In this document: one piece after another, positions 7,132 to 15,790 of the stretch
Layout of the letters: every line of letters begins with the position of its first letter
Numbering within the stretch: position 1 is the stretch's first letter
Assembly: GCA_024222685.1 (NCBI GenBank)
Contig: JAAEOZ010000062.1
Coordinates: 1 to 35,413 of the forward strand
Length of the DNA stretch: 35,413 nt
DNA from: Gammaproteobacteria bacterium
Lineage (GTDB): Bacteria; Pseudomonadota; Gammaproteobacteria; GCA-001735895
Direction: 5' to 3'
The notes under the pieces: model-generated
Databases searched by the model: none
Told to the model about the DNA's origin: nothing
What the model saw: the letters and a program-made list of their open reading frames with translations, nothing else
Position numbers and translations under genes: made by a program

Positions 7132-7745
7132 GCCTGGCTCGCCGAGTGTGCCGCAATCGTACCGCGAGATCGTTCGACTATCCAGATGGGTAAACTGGGA
7201 TGAGGGCAGACTTCGACACAAAGCCCGCAACCGACACAGCCTTTTTGTACCACCGGTTGATACTGATTCCACTGTTTGAAATTGATGCCGCGTTCACCGA
7301 GCGGACAAATACTGACACAGGCACCACAGATACCCCGGTCGACCCATGGGTAACAGGCGCTACGATCGATTTGTGCGATCCCCATATCGATTGCTTCACG
7401 AGCCACCAGGGTTAGTGCTTCGGTGGGGCAGACCTCCATGCACTTGTTACACAGAATGCAGGCTTTGTTTTCGGGGTCGATGTAGGGCGTGCTGACCTGC
7501 GCCCCGCCATCTCGCTGATGAAAGCGAATACAACGCGGTGGGCAGATTTCGCCACAAAGGCCACAACCGATACATGCAGCGACAAAAGCACTATCGTCCT
7601 TTAACGCGCCAGGAGGGCGTAAATGTTTTTTGTTGTCAATCTTAACCGCTGGCGTCATTACCCGGCTGATTACCATAGGCATCGATGCGGACGCCAACAT
7701 GCCGAATGTATAAACCAGCCACTGCGATACGCTACGACGGCGCAT
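7128..7745 (-). CDS. NapG-like periplasmic ferredoxin (second copy)
   Basis: The protein has 205 residues from ATG 7745, which overlaps the NapH-like gene's end by 14 bases. The N-terminus MRRRSVSQWLVYTFGMLA is a Tat-like or membrane-anchoring signal. Then come KHLRPPGAL, typical of NapG, and four 4Fe-4S motifs: CIGCGLCGEICP, CILCNKCMEVCP, CYPWVDRGICGACVSICP and CVGCGLCVEVCP. NapG passes electrons from the NapH-bound quinol oxidation site towards the periplasmic reductase. This copy differs in sequence from the other NapG-like gene at 8745-9311, so the operon has two NapG-type proteins flanking one NapH. Confidence 0.8.
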   Translation of the reverse strand: MRRRSVSQWLVYTFGMLASASMPMVISRVMTPAVKIDNKKHLRPPGALKDDSAFVAACIGCGLCGEICPPRCIRFHQRDGGAQVSTPYIDPENKACILCNKCMEVCPTEALTLVAREAIDMGIAQIDRSACYPWVDRGICGACVSICPLGERGINFKQWNQYQPVVQKGCVGCGLCVEVCPHPSLPIWIVERSRGTIAAHSASQA

Positions 7746-8745
7746 GACTGGTTTGTTCCTCCTGCGCCTGACGTCGATATAGCTGACCGAGTTGTCCGGG
7801 ACCCTGAAAAGCAATATCTTTTGGTGAGATGTAAAACGTCATCGCATCGGTTGGGCAGACCGCTATGCAGGCGCAGCAGTTATTGCATTCCTGGCCAAAG
7901 TCATCCCGTAATGGATCGAGGCCAAATTCGCATATGGCGGTACATTTGGCACAATCGTTACAGCTTTCGACGATACGTTTGATTCGAAACATGCGATAGC
8001 GCCCGATTAATGAATATAGCGCGCCGCCGGGGCAAAGATAGCGGCAAAACCCGCGCCGCGCGACGAGCAGGTCGAACAACAGGGTAATCAGAAAATAAAC
8101 TATCCCGGAACCGAAACCACCGAGCGCAATCGCGTAATAAATTTCTCGGCCGATCACCGCTGGCGGATAAATCGCCGCAAACACGACCGAACCCGAGGCC
8201 ATTGCAACCACCAGTCCGAGTATTAACACGATATATTTAAGTCGTAAGTCGAATTGTCTGCGCCCTGTACGAAATCCGGCCTTTTGTAATATCGCCGCGA
8301 GGTTGGTATTGAGTTCGTATAACAGTGTTGCCGGACAAATCCATCCACAAAAAAAGCGGCCAAAAATGGCGGTTAACAGCACGGGCAGGAGTGCGGTGAG
8401 CAGGAAGGGCCAGAAAATTTTCAGTCCGCTGGCAATCTGCCCAATTACCGCCAAAGGGTCGCTGAGTTGAAAACTCCAGAAAGTACCCGACCAGGTATTG
8501 CCTTTTACCGCATCGAGCTGCTTTTCAGGATCCGATACAAATGGCCTGGTGAGGTTTTCCATGGCATCGTAGAACTGCTTTTCTCCCGGTGCGAGCAGGT
8601 CATAGGCATGCGCCGCGATATAGGTTTGATAGAGATGGATAGTGGGAATCAGCAGCAGCATCAAAAAGACTACCGACAGGCTCAGCCAGCGCAGCTTGTT
8701 TAAGTGCTTCCACAGGGAAAACGGTTTCAGCGGGGAATTGGGCAT
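7732..8745 (-). CDS. NapH-like membrane ferredoxin (quinol dehydrogenase component)
   Basis: The protein has 337 residues from ATG 8745, which shares a base with the preceding stop (TAATG). It has four or five membrane segments, the two CxxxCP motifs of NapH (FCGWICPATLL and FCRYLCPGGALYSL), and a C-terminal pair of 4Fe-4S sites (CNDCAKCTAICEFGLDP and CNNCCACIAVCPTDAM). NapH together with NapG forms a quinol dehydrogenase that feeds periplasmic nitrate reductase in several proteobacteria. The N-terminal periplasmic loop of about 70 residues after the first membrane segment is longer than I would expect for NapH. It is coupled to both neighbouring NapG-like genes. Confidence 0.8.
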   Translation of the reverse strand: MPNSPLKPFSLWKHLNKLRWLSLSVVFLMLLLIPTIHLYQTYIAAHAYDLLAPGEKQFYDAMENLTRPFVSDPEKQLDAVKGNTWSGTFWSFQLSDPLAVIGQIASGLKIFWPFLLTALLPVLLTAIFGRFFCGWICPATLLYELNTNLAAILQKAGFRTGRRQFDLRLKYIVLILGLVVAMASGSVVFAAIYPPAVIGREIYYAIALGGFGSGIVYFLITLLFDLLVARRGFCRYLCPGGALYSLIGRYRMFRIKRIVESCNDCAKCTAICEFGLDPLRDDFGQECNNCCACIAVCPTDAMTFYISPKDIAFQGPGQLGQLYRRQAQEEQTSHAPS

Positions 8746-9311
8746 TAAGTGTAATCCGGTATAATACGGATGGCATGTGGCAACTGGATGCAGGAGCGTT
8801 CGCATAGTCCACAACCCACGCAACCGTCCAGTACATGTGGCTGCTCAAGGCGGCCGACTCGAATCGCGATATCGGGTAATGGGCAGGCTCGATAGCACAC
8901 ACCGCAGGTTTTTCCCTGGTACGACAGGCAGAGGTTTTCATCGACCCGCGCTTTGCCCATTTTGACCTTTTGCAGAATGGGTTCCATATCGCGTTCGATG
9001 GGTTCAATCGCATCGGTCGGGCAAACCTCACCACACTTCATACATAATATGCAGGCCTGTTGGCGCGGGATAATGTAGGGTGTATCCAGCGAAGCGATGC
9101 CGTTTTCGACACCGAAGTATTGAATGCATCGATTAGGGCAGACTTCACCGCACTGGCCGCAGCGAATACAGCGACTTTCAAAATCCTGTTCGCTCAGCGC
9201 CCCGGGTGGACGTAGATATCGTAGACTTTTCGACTGACTGGCCGGTAGGCCGGCGGCGGGCAGCATCGCTGCGACCGCCGCCAGACTTTTTATGAAATGC
9301 CGGCGTCTCAT
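8745..9311 (-). CDS. NapG-like Tat-exported ferredoxin
   Basis: The protein has 188 residues with a Tat signal (MRRRHFIKSLAAVAAMLPAA). After the signal comes RYLRPPGAL, the NapG hallmark, then four 4Fe-4S motifs: CIRCGQCGEVCP, CILCMKCGEVCP, CLSYQGKTCGVCYRACP and CVGCGLCERSC. It is the first ferredoxin after the NapA-like gene, with 23 bases between them, and overlaps napH by one base. It is probably a periplasmic electron carrier from the NapH-like membrane protein to the molybdoenzyme. Confidence 0.82.
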   Translation of the reverse strand: MRRRHFIKSLAAVAAMLPAAGLPASQSKSLRYLRPPGALSEQDFESRCIRCGQCGEVCPNRCIQYFGVENGIASLDTPYIIPRQQACILCMKCGEVCPTDAIEPIERDMEPILQKVKMGKARVDENLCLSYQGKTCGVCYRACPLPDIAIRVGRLEQPHVLDGCVGCGLCERSCIQLPHAIRIIPDYT

Positions 9312-9334
9312 GGTGTTACAGATTTCAGGTCCGG

Positions 9335-12061
9335 CTAGCCGATCTTTTCAATACGCGCCGCCGATTTTTTGAAGTCCACCTGTCCCGAAACCGGGTCCCA
9401 GACGCGGCTGGTAACGCGGTTAGCGAGCCACTTGTTTTTCTCGGGTACTGCGCTGTCGGCGACGGACAGATTCCAGGGTCCGAACATATAACCGCGAGGC
9501 ACGTTATTACGTGCTGGTTTGACCAGACTATTGGTGCCCACCTGGGCGCGTGCTTCGAGTTGCCCGCGACGGGTAATCACGCGTACTTTATCGCCATCTT
9601 CGATACCCAGGTCTTTCGCATCGTCGGCGTGCATTTCGACGTACATTTCCGGCACCAGTCGACGCGTGGTTGGGCTGCGGTTCGATTTCGCGGTATGGAA
9701 ATGCTCGTAGACTACGCCAAGACCGAACCAGTAGGGAAATTTATCTTCTGGTACATCTTGCCATTTTTTACCGCGGTGGGCTTCGTCGGGTATATCGGGG
9801 GTGAGCCCCTTGTCGCGCGCCAGTTTTATCAGATCTATGTGGTCGATGGTGTAAAGATCGGCTCTGGTGCCAAATTCCATCAACTTCCTGGTAATTTCCT
9901 CACGGTCGCTATAGTCCTGGTGGCAAATCCGCATGTGTACCTTGCCATCCTTGGTACGGAAATAACCATAGGGTTTACTTTCCCAGTTACCTTCCTGCAG
10001 CATATAGCGGCGCTTCGTACCACCGGTCTTGGCAATACCGTAAGACGGTGACGGCCACTGGATGCCACGCAGATTTATGAGCTGCTGATAGGGCGAAATA
10101 CCGTCGACTTTTTCAACCTCGAGAATACCCGTCAAATCGGCATCGGTGCCCACCGAGGCGCGGCAAACATCGCGGAAAACCTCCTCGCTGTCGTAGAAAC
10201 CATTCGCGGTGCGCTTATAGGGTAATGCCTTGTCCATATCGAGCCCCAGCAATTTACCTATGCCCTTGGCTTTATCGATAACCATATCCATGTCAGGGCG
10301 GCAGCCTTCGGGAGGCATCGCGGCCTGTTGACAAATATTGATGCGACGTTCGGAGCTAATGTAGACGCCGTCGACCTCACCCCAGGTGGCCGCCGGAAAG
10401 ATTACATCGGCGTAGAGGTTGTTCGGCGCGTGACGATAAATTTCCTGTACCACGTTAAAGGTTTTCATCAGTGCCGGGCGCACCAGATTCTCCTGATCGG
10501 GTAAATCGATATGCGTGGCATACACCAGAAACATGGCCTTGACTTCGTCCTTCAGTGCACGCTCCATCATGCCCACCGCCATGCCCGGATTGGCCGAGTT
10601 CATCGCGTTGACCAGGTTTTGTTCGGGGACACGCCAGAATTTGGCGATCTGCGCGCGGTGTTTGTCATTCTTGAGTGATTCGTTGAACGGCAGGCGTCCG
10701 GTCAGGCCACCGGTAAAACGTTCGCCCATCGCATTCGGTTGACCGGTCATGGAAAAAGGTCCGCAGCCTGGCTTGGCCAGGTTACCTGTCAAGGTGAGCA
10801 GGTTGACGATGGAAATGACGTTATGCTGGCCGTGGATGTGCTGGTTATAACCGATTCCCCACATGATGATAACGCCACCGTAGGCTTCGCCACCGGGTAC
10901 TGCGCTGGCGACATCGGAAGCCTGTTTGCCCTTGCTGCGCGCCAGACGTTTACGCGTGGCGTCGGCAAACATTCCGGCGACTTTACGGATTAACTCGGGT
11001 GAAACGTCGTGGTTCGGCCCACCCATTCGGTCCTGCACCTGTTCCGGACTGTAATTGTTCGTCACTTCGTCTACATATTCCTGCCAACCCGTGGTGTGTT
11101 CCTTAACAAAATCCCAGTCGATGGTATCGGGGTGGTCTTTGAGTAACACATGGGCGATCGAATTGAGGAAACTGATATCACCGTTCAAGATCGGCACATG
11201 CACCGTGTTGTCGGGGTTGATATCCTGGTATCCCTTGGTGGTACCGGTATAACGCGGATCGACAATAACGGTGGGAATATCATTCTTCTTTTTATGATCG
11301 GCAGCGCGCCAGAAAACAATCGGATGCGACTCGCGGGCGTTATGGCCGAAGTGCATAATCATGTCACAGAGTTCGATGTCGTCGTAGGCCAGTGGCGGGG
11401 TATCGGAACCGAGTGTTGCAAAATATCCGGTGACCGCCGAGGTCATACACATGCGTGCATTTGCCTCGATGGTATTCGAACCCAGTACGCCTTTCATGAA
11501 CATATTTTCCAGATACTGACCTTCCATGGTGAGCTGGCCCGAGCCGTATAGCGAAATCGAGTTGCCGCCATATTTCTTCGCCAGATGCGCAATCTTGTGA
11601 TCGACCATTTCACTGACTTCTTTGTAAGACACGCGTAGGAAGTGCTCATCGTCAAATGATCCCTTGGTCTTGCTGATGTAATCGAGATCACCATGCCCGG
11701 GTTTGTTCCACTCTTCCCAGACGTCTTTGCGCACGTAAGAGTCGCCTTCCATGCGGTCGACATAAATCGGTTCGGCGGCGGTCAGACCCTTGATGCATTG
11801 CAGGCCGTAATTAGTAGGGTGGTCCTTGTCCGGGCGCATCGATACAATTTTGCCGTTTTCGGCCTGGATCACCGTGCCACAACCGACCCCGCAATACGGG
11901 CATTGCCCAAGCGCGGTAGTCCGCGTTGCGGTATCGCCTTCGCTGGTAGCAGCTTCGAGTTCCGGGTTAACGCCGACCATCAGGCTGGCACCCGCAGCGG
12001 AGCCGGAGATAAAGGCGCTGTTCTTGATAAAATCGCGCCGATTCATTTTAATTCTTTTCAT
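9335..12061 (-). CDS. NapA-like periplasmic molybdopterin oxidoreductase (nitrate reductase family)
   Basis: The protein has 908 residues. ATG 12061 follows a GGAG site by eight bases; a Tat signal NRRDFIKNSA begins at residue 7. The 4Fe-4S ligands are Cys54, Cys57, Cys61 and Cys89 (CPYCGVGCGT ... QCIKG), with the NapA/Fdh-type lysine after the last. ARMCMTSAVTGY at 202-213 supplies the molybdenum-ligand Cys205, and DTPPLAYDDIE follows as in NapA. The C-terminal molybdopterin-binding domain has YEHFHTA and DFKKSAARIEKI, again NapA-like. It is about 80 residues longer than typical NapA, with extra sequence in the middle and before the C-terminal domain. Nitrate is the first-guess substrate, but the absence of napB and napD and the extra length leave other oxyanions open. 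Confidence 0.8.
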   Translation of the reverse strand: MKRIKMNRRDFIKNSAFISGSAAGASLMVGVNPELEAATSEGDTATRTTALGQCPYCGVGCGTVIQAENGKIVSMRPDKDHPTNYGLQCIKGLTAAEPIYVDRMEGDSYVRKDVWEEWNKPGHGDLDYISKTKGSFDDEHFLRVSYKEVSEMVDHKIAHLAKKYGGNSISLYGSGQLTMEGQYLENMFMKGVLGSNTIEANARMCMTSAVTGYFATLGSDTPPLAYDDIELCDMIMHFGHNARESHPIVFWRAADHKKKNDIPTVIVDPRYTGTTKGYQDINPDNTVHVPILNGDISFLNSIAHVLLKDHPDTIDWDFVKEHTTGWQEYVDEVTNNYSPEQVQDRMGGPNHDVSPELIRKVAGMFADATRKRLARSKGKQASDVASAVPGGEAYGGVIIMWGIGYNQHIHGQHNVISIVNLLTLTGNLAKPGCGPFSMTGQPNAMGERFTGGLTGRLPFNESLKNDKHRAQIAKFWRVPEQNLVNAMNSANPGMAVGMMERALKDEVKAMFLVYATHIDLPDQENLVRPALMKTFNVVQEIYRHAPNNLYADVIFPAATWGEVDGVYISSERRINICQQAAMPPEGCRPDMDMVIDKAKGIGKLLGLDMDKALPYKRTANGFYDSEEVFRDVCRASVGTDADLTGILEVEKVDGISPYQQLINLRGIQWPSPSYGIAKTGGTKRRYMLQEGNWESKPYGYFRTKDGKVHMRICHQDYSDREEITRKLMEFGTRADLYTIDHIDLIKLARDKGLTPDIPDEAHRGKKWQDVPEDKFPYWFGLGVVYEHFHTAKSNRSPTTRRLVPEMYVEMHADDAKDLGIEDGDKVRVITRRGQLEARAQVGTNSLVKPARNNVPRGYMFGPWNLSVADSAVPEKNKWLANRVTSRVWDPVSGQVDFKKSAARIEKIG

Positions 12062-12074
12062 TTCTTGACTCCTG

Positions 12075-12719
12075 TTACTTGGTCAGTGTGCGTAGATATA
12101 CAATGATGTCGTCGATTTCCTGGTCACTCAGATTGGCTAGCCCAGCTGGCCCGGAAAACCCCAACATTCGAGTATTGGAGCGGCCCTCTTTGATCGTGAC
12201 GCGCAGGAAACCATCAGATACTTTGTTTAAAGTACCCACCTTGCCTATTGCAGTACCAGTACCGCCTGCTGCATAACCGTCGCCTTCAGGCCCGTGGCAG
12301 GTAGAGCAGATATATTCAAACCATTGTTGACCCAGTCGTGGGTCGCCATGCGCGTCCGGTTCTGCATCAACTTCTTTGGCACGATGCGGTAATTTTGAAA
12401 ATGAACGCAGGTAGGCAAGAATAGCGCGGCCCTGATCCCGCCCCAGGTGAGCAAAAGGCGGCATTCCGGTGCCCGGTCGCCCATCCCTGATGGTACCGAG
12501 GATAAATTTGTCCGAAGCGATACTGAGAAATTCCGGATTTGATAAGGAAGGAGCAAATCCGGGTTTACCAATCGCGTCGGCCTGATGGCAAAAAACACAG
12601 TTTTGTGCGTAAAGTTGGCTACCGAGTTCAATTTTTGCCGCATCCTGTGCCAGAGATACCCCTCCAGATAAAGAGCACAGCACAATGATTGGATATAGAT
12701 GTCGATGGAGTTTTTTCAT
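12075..12719 (-). CDS. Di-haem c-type cytochrome (two class I domains)
   Basis: The protein has 214 residues. The start at 12719 begins a signal peptide (MKKLHRHLYPIIVLCSLSGG) and follows an AGGA site; an earlier in-frame start adds 19 residues that do not look like a leader. Two class I cytochrome domains follow, each with a haem site (CVFCHQAD and CSTCHGPEGD) and a likely methionine ligand (GTGMPPF and NTRMLGF). The architecture is like cytochrome c4. It lies between the NapC-like and NapA-like genes where napB often sits, so it may replace NapB as the electron donor to the molybdoenzyme; that is inference from position. Confidence 0.85.
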   Translation of the reverse strand: MKKLHRHLYPIIVLCSLSGGVSLAQDAAKIELGSQLYAQNCVFCHQADAIGKPGFAPSLSNPEFLSIASDKFILGTIRDGRPGTGMPPFAHLGRDQGRAILAYLRSFSKLPHRAKEVDAEPDAHGDPRLGQQWFEYICSTCHGPEGDGYAAGGTGTAIGKVGTLNKVSDGFLRVTIKEGRSNTRMLGFSGPAGLANLSDQEIDDIIVYLRTLTK

Positions 12720-12769
12720 ATTTTTTCCTGTGGGCCGATTGTGTTTATTAATGACTTTTTCCTGCCATA

Positions 12770-13429
12770 TTACCATTCTTCATCCGTTGCCGGTTTTTGC
12801 AGGTTAGCATGGCATTCGTAACAGGGCACAGCTTCTTCTTCAAAGCGTATATGCATTTCGTCGATCAGAGCTTCCTTGTCAAATTCGTTGGGTAGTTCGT
12901 GCGCGACTCCCTGATGGCAATCGATACAGGTTTTACCCCAGTCGATATTCAATTGGTGGATATTACTGCCCATGCTGGACTGTTTATCAAAGGCCATGGA
13001 TTCGTCGTCATGGCAATTACGGCATTCTCTCGAATCAGTTTCGCGCATACTATTCCAGACATTGCTGGCCAGCTGGTAACGTTTTGCCTGAAATTTTTCC
13101 CGTGTATTTATACTACCTAGAATCCAGTGGTAGAGTTCGTTTGTGGCGCGTATTTTACGAATCATCTTATGTGCCCATTCCCGAGGTACGTGACAATCTG
13201 GACAGGTTGCGCGTACTCCGGTGCGATTTAAATAATGTTCGGTATTGCGGTATTCCTGGTAAACATTCTGCTTCATTTCATGACAGGAAATGCAAAATGC
13301 CTCTTTGTTAGTTAGTTCGATGCTCCAGTTAAGTCCGCCCCAAAGGACAATGCCGGCAGCAATGAAAAGCGGAATAGCAATCAGTGGAGACCTGTTTACA
13401 AACTGGGTAATAGCCTTTATTAGTAGCAA
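12770..13429 (-). CDS. NapC/NirT-type membrane-anchored cytochrome with five haem motifs
   Basis: The protein has 219 residues with a TTG start at 13429. It has one N-terminal membrane anchor (about 15-33), then haem sites at 46-50 (CISCH), 76-80 (CPDCH), 136-140 (CRNCH), 168-172 (CIDCH) and an additional one at 203-207 (CYECH). The first four, with CHEM, CPDCHVP and CHQGVAH, match the tetrahaem NapC/NirT quinol dehydrogenases that pass electrons from menaquinol or ubiquinol to periplasmic reductases. The fifth site, near the C-terminus, is not part of the standard NapC domain. This is the promoter-proximal gene of the operon, 103 bases from an FNR-type box. Confidence 0.85.
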   Translation of the reverse strand: MLLIKAITQFVNRSPLIAIPLFIAAGIVLWGGLNWSIELTNKEAFCISCHEMKQNVYQEYRNTEHYLNRTGVRATCPDCHVPREWAHKMIRKIRATNELYHWILGSINTREKFQAKRYQLASNVWNSMRETDSRECRNCHDDESMAFDKQSSMGSNIHQLNIDWGKTCIDCHQGVAHELPNEFDKEALIDEMHIRFEEEAVPCYECHANLQKPATDEEW

Positions 13430-13531
13430 AAGTCCCTTACCCTCTCTGCAGATTGATACAAATGCTAGTTCCGTATTTTTTTATTGGTCCAATGCTTCTA
13501 TATATGATAACACCAATATCCTGGAATCGCA

Positions 13532-13545
13532 TTGACACAGATCAA
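13532..13545 (-). promoter_or_regulatory. FNR/ANR-type binding site upstream of respiratory operon
   Basis: TTGACACAGATCAA fits the FNR consensus TTGAY-N4-ATCAA at every defined position. It lies 103 bases upstream of the NapC-like start, a distance compatible with activation near -41 of a promoter with a 60-base leader. FNR/ANR proteins activate anaerobic respiration genes when oxygen is low, which fits a Nap-type operon. The rest of 13430-13689 shows no gene; it also holds the inverted repeat at 13602-13665. Confidence 0.6.
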
Positions 13546-13601
13546 ATACATGCCTGCGGTTGGAATTTATAAAGAGGCTAATTGAACAAACTAACTGGAA
13601 G

Positions 13602-13665
13602 CTGGCGATTGAATATTCATCATACGAAACTTTGTTTACATAGATAAAAATAGCTCAATCGCCAG
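13602..13665. repeat. Long inverted repeat between TRAP genes and respiratory operon
   Basis: CTGGCGATTGA (13602-13612) and TCAATCGCCAG (13655-13665) form a perfect 11-base-pair stem around a 42-base A+T-rich loop. On the + strand the stem is followed by GTTTTTGTT. It begins 25 bases after the stop of the dctM-type gene, so it may end or process the TRAP transcript before the respiratory operon. The loop is longer than in a normal terminator. Confidence 0.45.
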
Positions 13666-13689
13666 GTTTTTGTTGGATTTACTACTCTG

Positions 13690-15054
13690 TTATTTGGTAA
13701 TAATCTCCGGCCCCATCATCATGGTTGGCAGCCAGGTTGAAACAAATGGCACGTAGGTGACGATGATCAAAAACAGAAACATGATCGCCAGCCAGGGCGC
13801 AGCAGCCCTGACGACGTTAAGCATCGACATACCGGCGACGCCAGCAGTGACAAAAAGATTGAGTCCAACTGGCGGCGTAATCATGCCGATTTCCATGTTA
13901 ACCACCATGATGATACCAAGATGAATCGGATCGATTCCCAGTGCAATGGCGATCGGGAATACCAGTGGTGCTACGATAATTAGTAAACCCGATGGTTCCA
14001 TAAATTGTCCGCCAATGAGCAACAACAGGTTCACCACGATTAGAAACATGATTGGTCCGAAACCAGCGGATAGCATTGCTTCGGTGATCATTTGCGGGAT
14101 ACGTTCTTCGGTTAGTACATGCTTTAATATCAAAGCATTGGCAATAATGAACAGCAACATGATAGTCAATTTTCCAGCCTCGAACAGGCTGTGTTTGGTA
14201 TCTTTATGCCAGAAAATAGAAAGGCCACGCCATATCAGCATTGCACCCCCCGCACCTGCTTGCTTGAATGGCCCCATGTCCTTATAAATAAAGTTAGCAA
14301 TCAGGAACGCATAAATTGCAGCAACAGCGGCAGCCTCCGTTGGGGTGAAAATTCCACCGTAGATGCCGCCCAGGATAATCACTATAAGCAACAGGCCCCA
14401 GCTCGCATCACGTGCTGCGTCTAATATTTCACCCCAGCCAGCCCAGGGCTGTGCAGGTAGATTTTTATAACGCGCTACTAGGTATATCGCCAGCATTAAC
14501 ATGCCACCGGCCATGAGTCCTGGAATGACGCCAGCGAGGAACATTCTACCGACCGAGACATCGGTGGCAGCCGCGTAAACTACCATGACAATTGATGGCG
14601 GAATGAGTATGCCGAGCGTGCCGGCATTACAGATAACACCCGCAGCAAACTCTTTGGTATATCCGACCTGCAGCATTCCGGCGATTACAATACTACCGAT
14701 CGCAACTACTGTAGCTGGCGATGAGCCTGATAAAGCGGCAAACATCATACAGGCAAAAACCGATGCCATCGCCAGTCCGCCGCGAAACGAACCAACTACA
14801 GCAATCGCAAATCGGATGATGCGATGTGCCACACCGCCGGTCGACATGAATACTGAGGCGAGTATGAAAAACGGAATCGCGAGTAGCGTATAGTGCCCTT
14901 CGAAGGCCGAGAACAGGGTTTGTGCGACCGATGCAAGTGAGGCATCCGAATGCATGAGCAAAAAGATAATGCTGGACAGGCCGAGTGAGACCGCTATCGG
15001 TACGCCGATTAGCATGAAACCGACGACCATAAGAAATAATATTACTATAGCCAT
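13690..15054 (-). CDS. dctM: TRAP transporter large permease subunit (DctM family)
   Basis: This is a very hydrophobic protein of 454 residues with about a dozen membrane segments. It has DctM family signatures: IPFFILASVFMSTGGVAHRI near residue 60, ALSGSSPATVVAIGSI near 110, GTLGILIPPSIVMVVYA near 145, and EIGMITPPVGLNLFV near 395. DctM is the sodium-dependent transport channel of TRAP importers for C4-dicarboxylates and other organic acids. An extra stretch of about 25 residues around IWRGLSIFWHKDTKHSLFE interrupts the middle and looks like a cytoplasmic loop. The ATG overlaps the dctQ stop by one base (TAATG), so the two permeases are coupled. Confidence 0.92.
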   Translation of the reverse strand: MAIVILFLMVVGFMLIGVPIAVSLGLSSIIFLLMHSDASLASVAQTLFSAFEGHYTLLAIPFFILASVFMSTGGVAHRIIRFAIAVVGSFRGGLAMASVFACMMFAALSGSSPATVVAIGSIVIAGMLQVGYTKEFAAGVICNAGTLGILIPPSIVMVVYAAATDVSVGRMFLAGVIPGLMAGGMLMLAIYLVARYKNLPAQPWAGWGEILDAARDASWGLLLIVIILGGIYGGIFTPTEAAAVAAIYAFLIANFIYKDMGPFKQAGAGGAMLIWRGLSIFWHKDTKHSLFEAGKLTIMLLFIIANALILKHVLTEERIPQMITEAMLSAGFGPIMFLIVVNLLLLIGGQFMEPSGLLIIVAPLVFPIAIALGIDPIHLGIIMVVNMEIGMITPPVGLNLFVTAGVAGMSMLNVVRAAAPWLAIMFLFLIIVTYVPFVSTWLPTMMMGPEIITK

Positions 15055-15683
15055 TATGCATCTCCTTCTTTGTCACTGTGGGAGAGTTCTTCGAGTTCGT
15101 CTTCGACTTCATGACCGGCAATAATTTTATCGACATTGCCACTCAATACGTCCCAGCCCAGTTGCAAAAAACGGAATGTCAATAGTGCCATGCCCAGTGG
15201 TAGTGCCAGATAGGGTATGACGCGGGGAATTTTTTCATAACGCTCACCTTCGTTTATCCAGTCGGCGAGAAACATAAACATTTCCGGCATGGGTATATCT
15301 TCGGTTTCGAGCCACGCCCGTTCGGTGGCAAACGGGTACCAGTAATTCCACGAACCGACGAGTAACATGACTGAAAATGCCAGGCAGGCACACACCGAGA
15401 TAATCGCCATCAGTTTTCGCGCACCTGGTGATACCATGTTGATGACTACATCAACACCGATATGAATGTGTTTTTTTACTGCGTAGGATGCGCCCATGAG
15501 CACCAGCCAGGCGAACAGGAACACGGTCAGTTCCAGTGCCCATAATATATTTGAGTTGAACAGGTAACGGGCAATGACATTAGCGAAGGTGATGAGAGTC
15601 ATCAGCCCTAGACACAGAGCAATACTGGTTTCTTCTATTTCATCGATTATTTTTCCTGTTCTCGACGCGTGTTGATGTTGCAT
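15054..15683 (-). CDS. dctQ: TRAP transporter small permease subunit (DctQ family)
   Basis: The protein has 209 residues with four membrane segments and the DctQ-type core (ANVIARYLFNSNILWALELTVFLFAWLVLMGASYAVKKHIHIGVD region, about 29-73). A GGAGG site lies eight bases before ATG 15683. It pairs with DctM to form the membrane part of the importer. Compared with typical DctQ it has an insertion of about 40 residues (TERAWLETEDIPMPEMFM region) between the third and fourth segments and an acidic C-terminal tail, features seen in larger DctQ proteins of marine bacteria. Confidence 0.88.
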   Translation of the reverse strand: MQHQHASRTGKIIDEIEETSIALCLGLMTLITFANVIARYLFNSNILWALELTVFLFAWLVLMGASYAVKKHIHIGVDVVINMVSPGARKLMAIISVCACLAFSVMLLVGSWNYWYPFATERAWLETEDIPMPEMFMFLADWINEGERYEKIPRVIPYLALPLGMALLTFRFLQLGWDVLSGNVDKIIAGHEVEDELEELSHSDKEGDA

Positions 15684-15740
15684 GGTCGAATCCTCCGGAG
15701 GATGCTTTATATTTAGTTAGTATTTTTGTTATTTGAAGTC

Positions 15741-15766
15741 CCGGCGGCCTGATAGTCAGCCGCCGG
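15741..15766 (-). repeat. G+C-rich hairpin between dctP and dctQ
   Basis: CCGGCGG and CCGCCGG pair, with an inner CTGA/TCAG stem around a TAG loop and one bulged C. It lies in the 107-base gap between the binding-protein gene and the permease genes. No U-tract follows in the direction of transcription. Such hairpins in TRAP and ABC operons commonly protect the upstream mRNA so that the binding protein is made in excess. Confidence 0.55.
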
Positions 15767-15790
15767 TTAGCTTTATTGCGTTGGCCGTAT

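Noticed and set aside
9560..12106. Several + strand frames of 80-160 codons opposite the NapA-like gene
   Set aside because: The minus-strand gene is continuous with all expected cofactor motifs; the opposite frames have no ribosome sites or family features.
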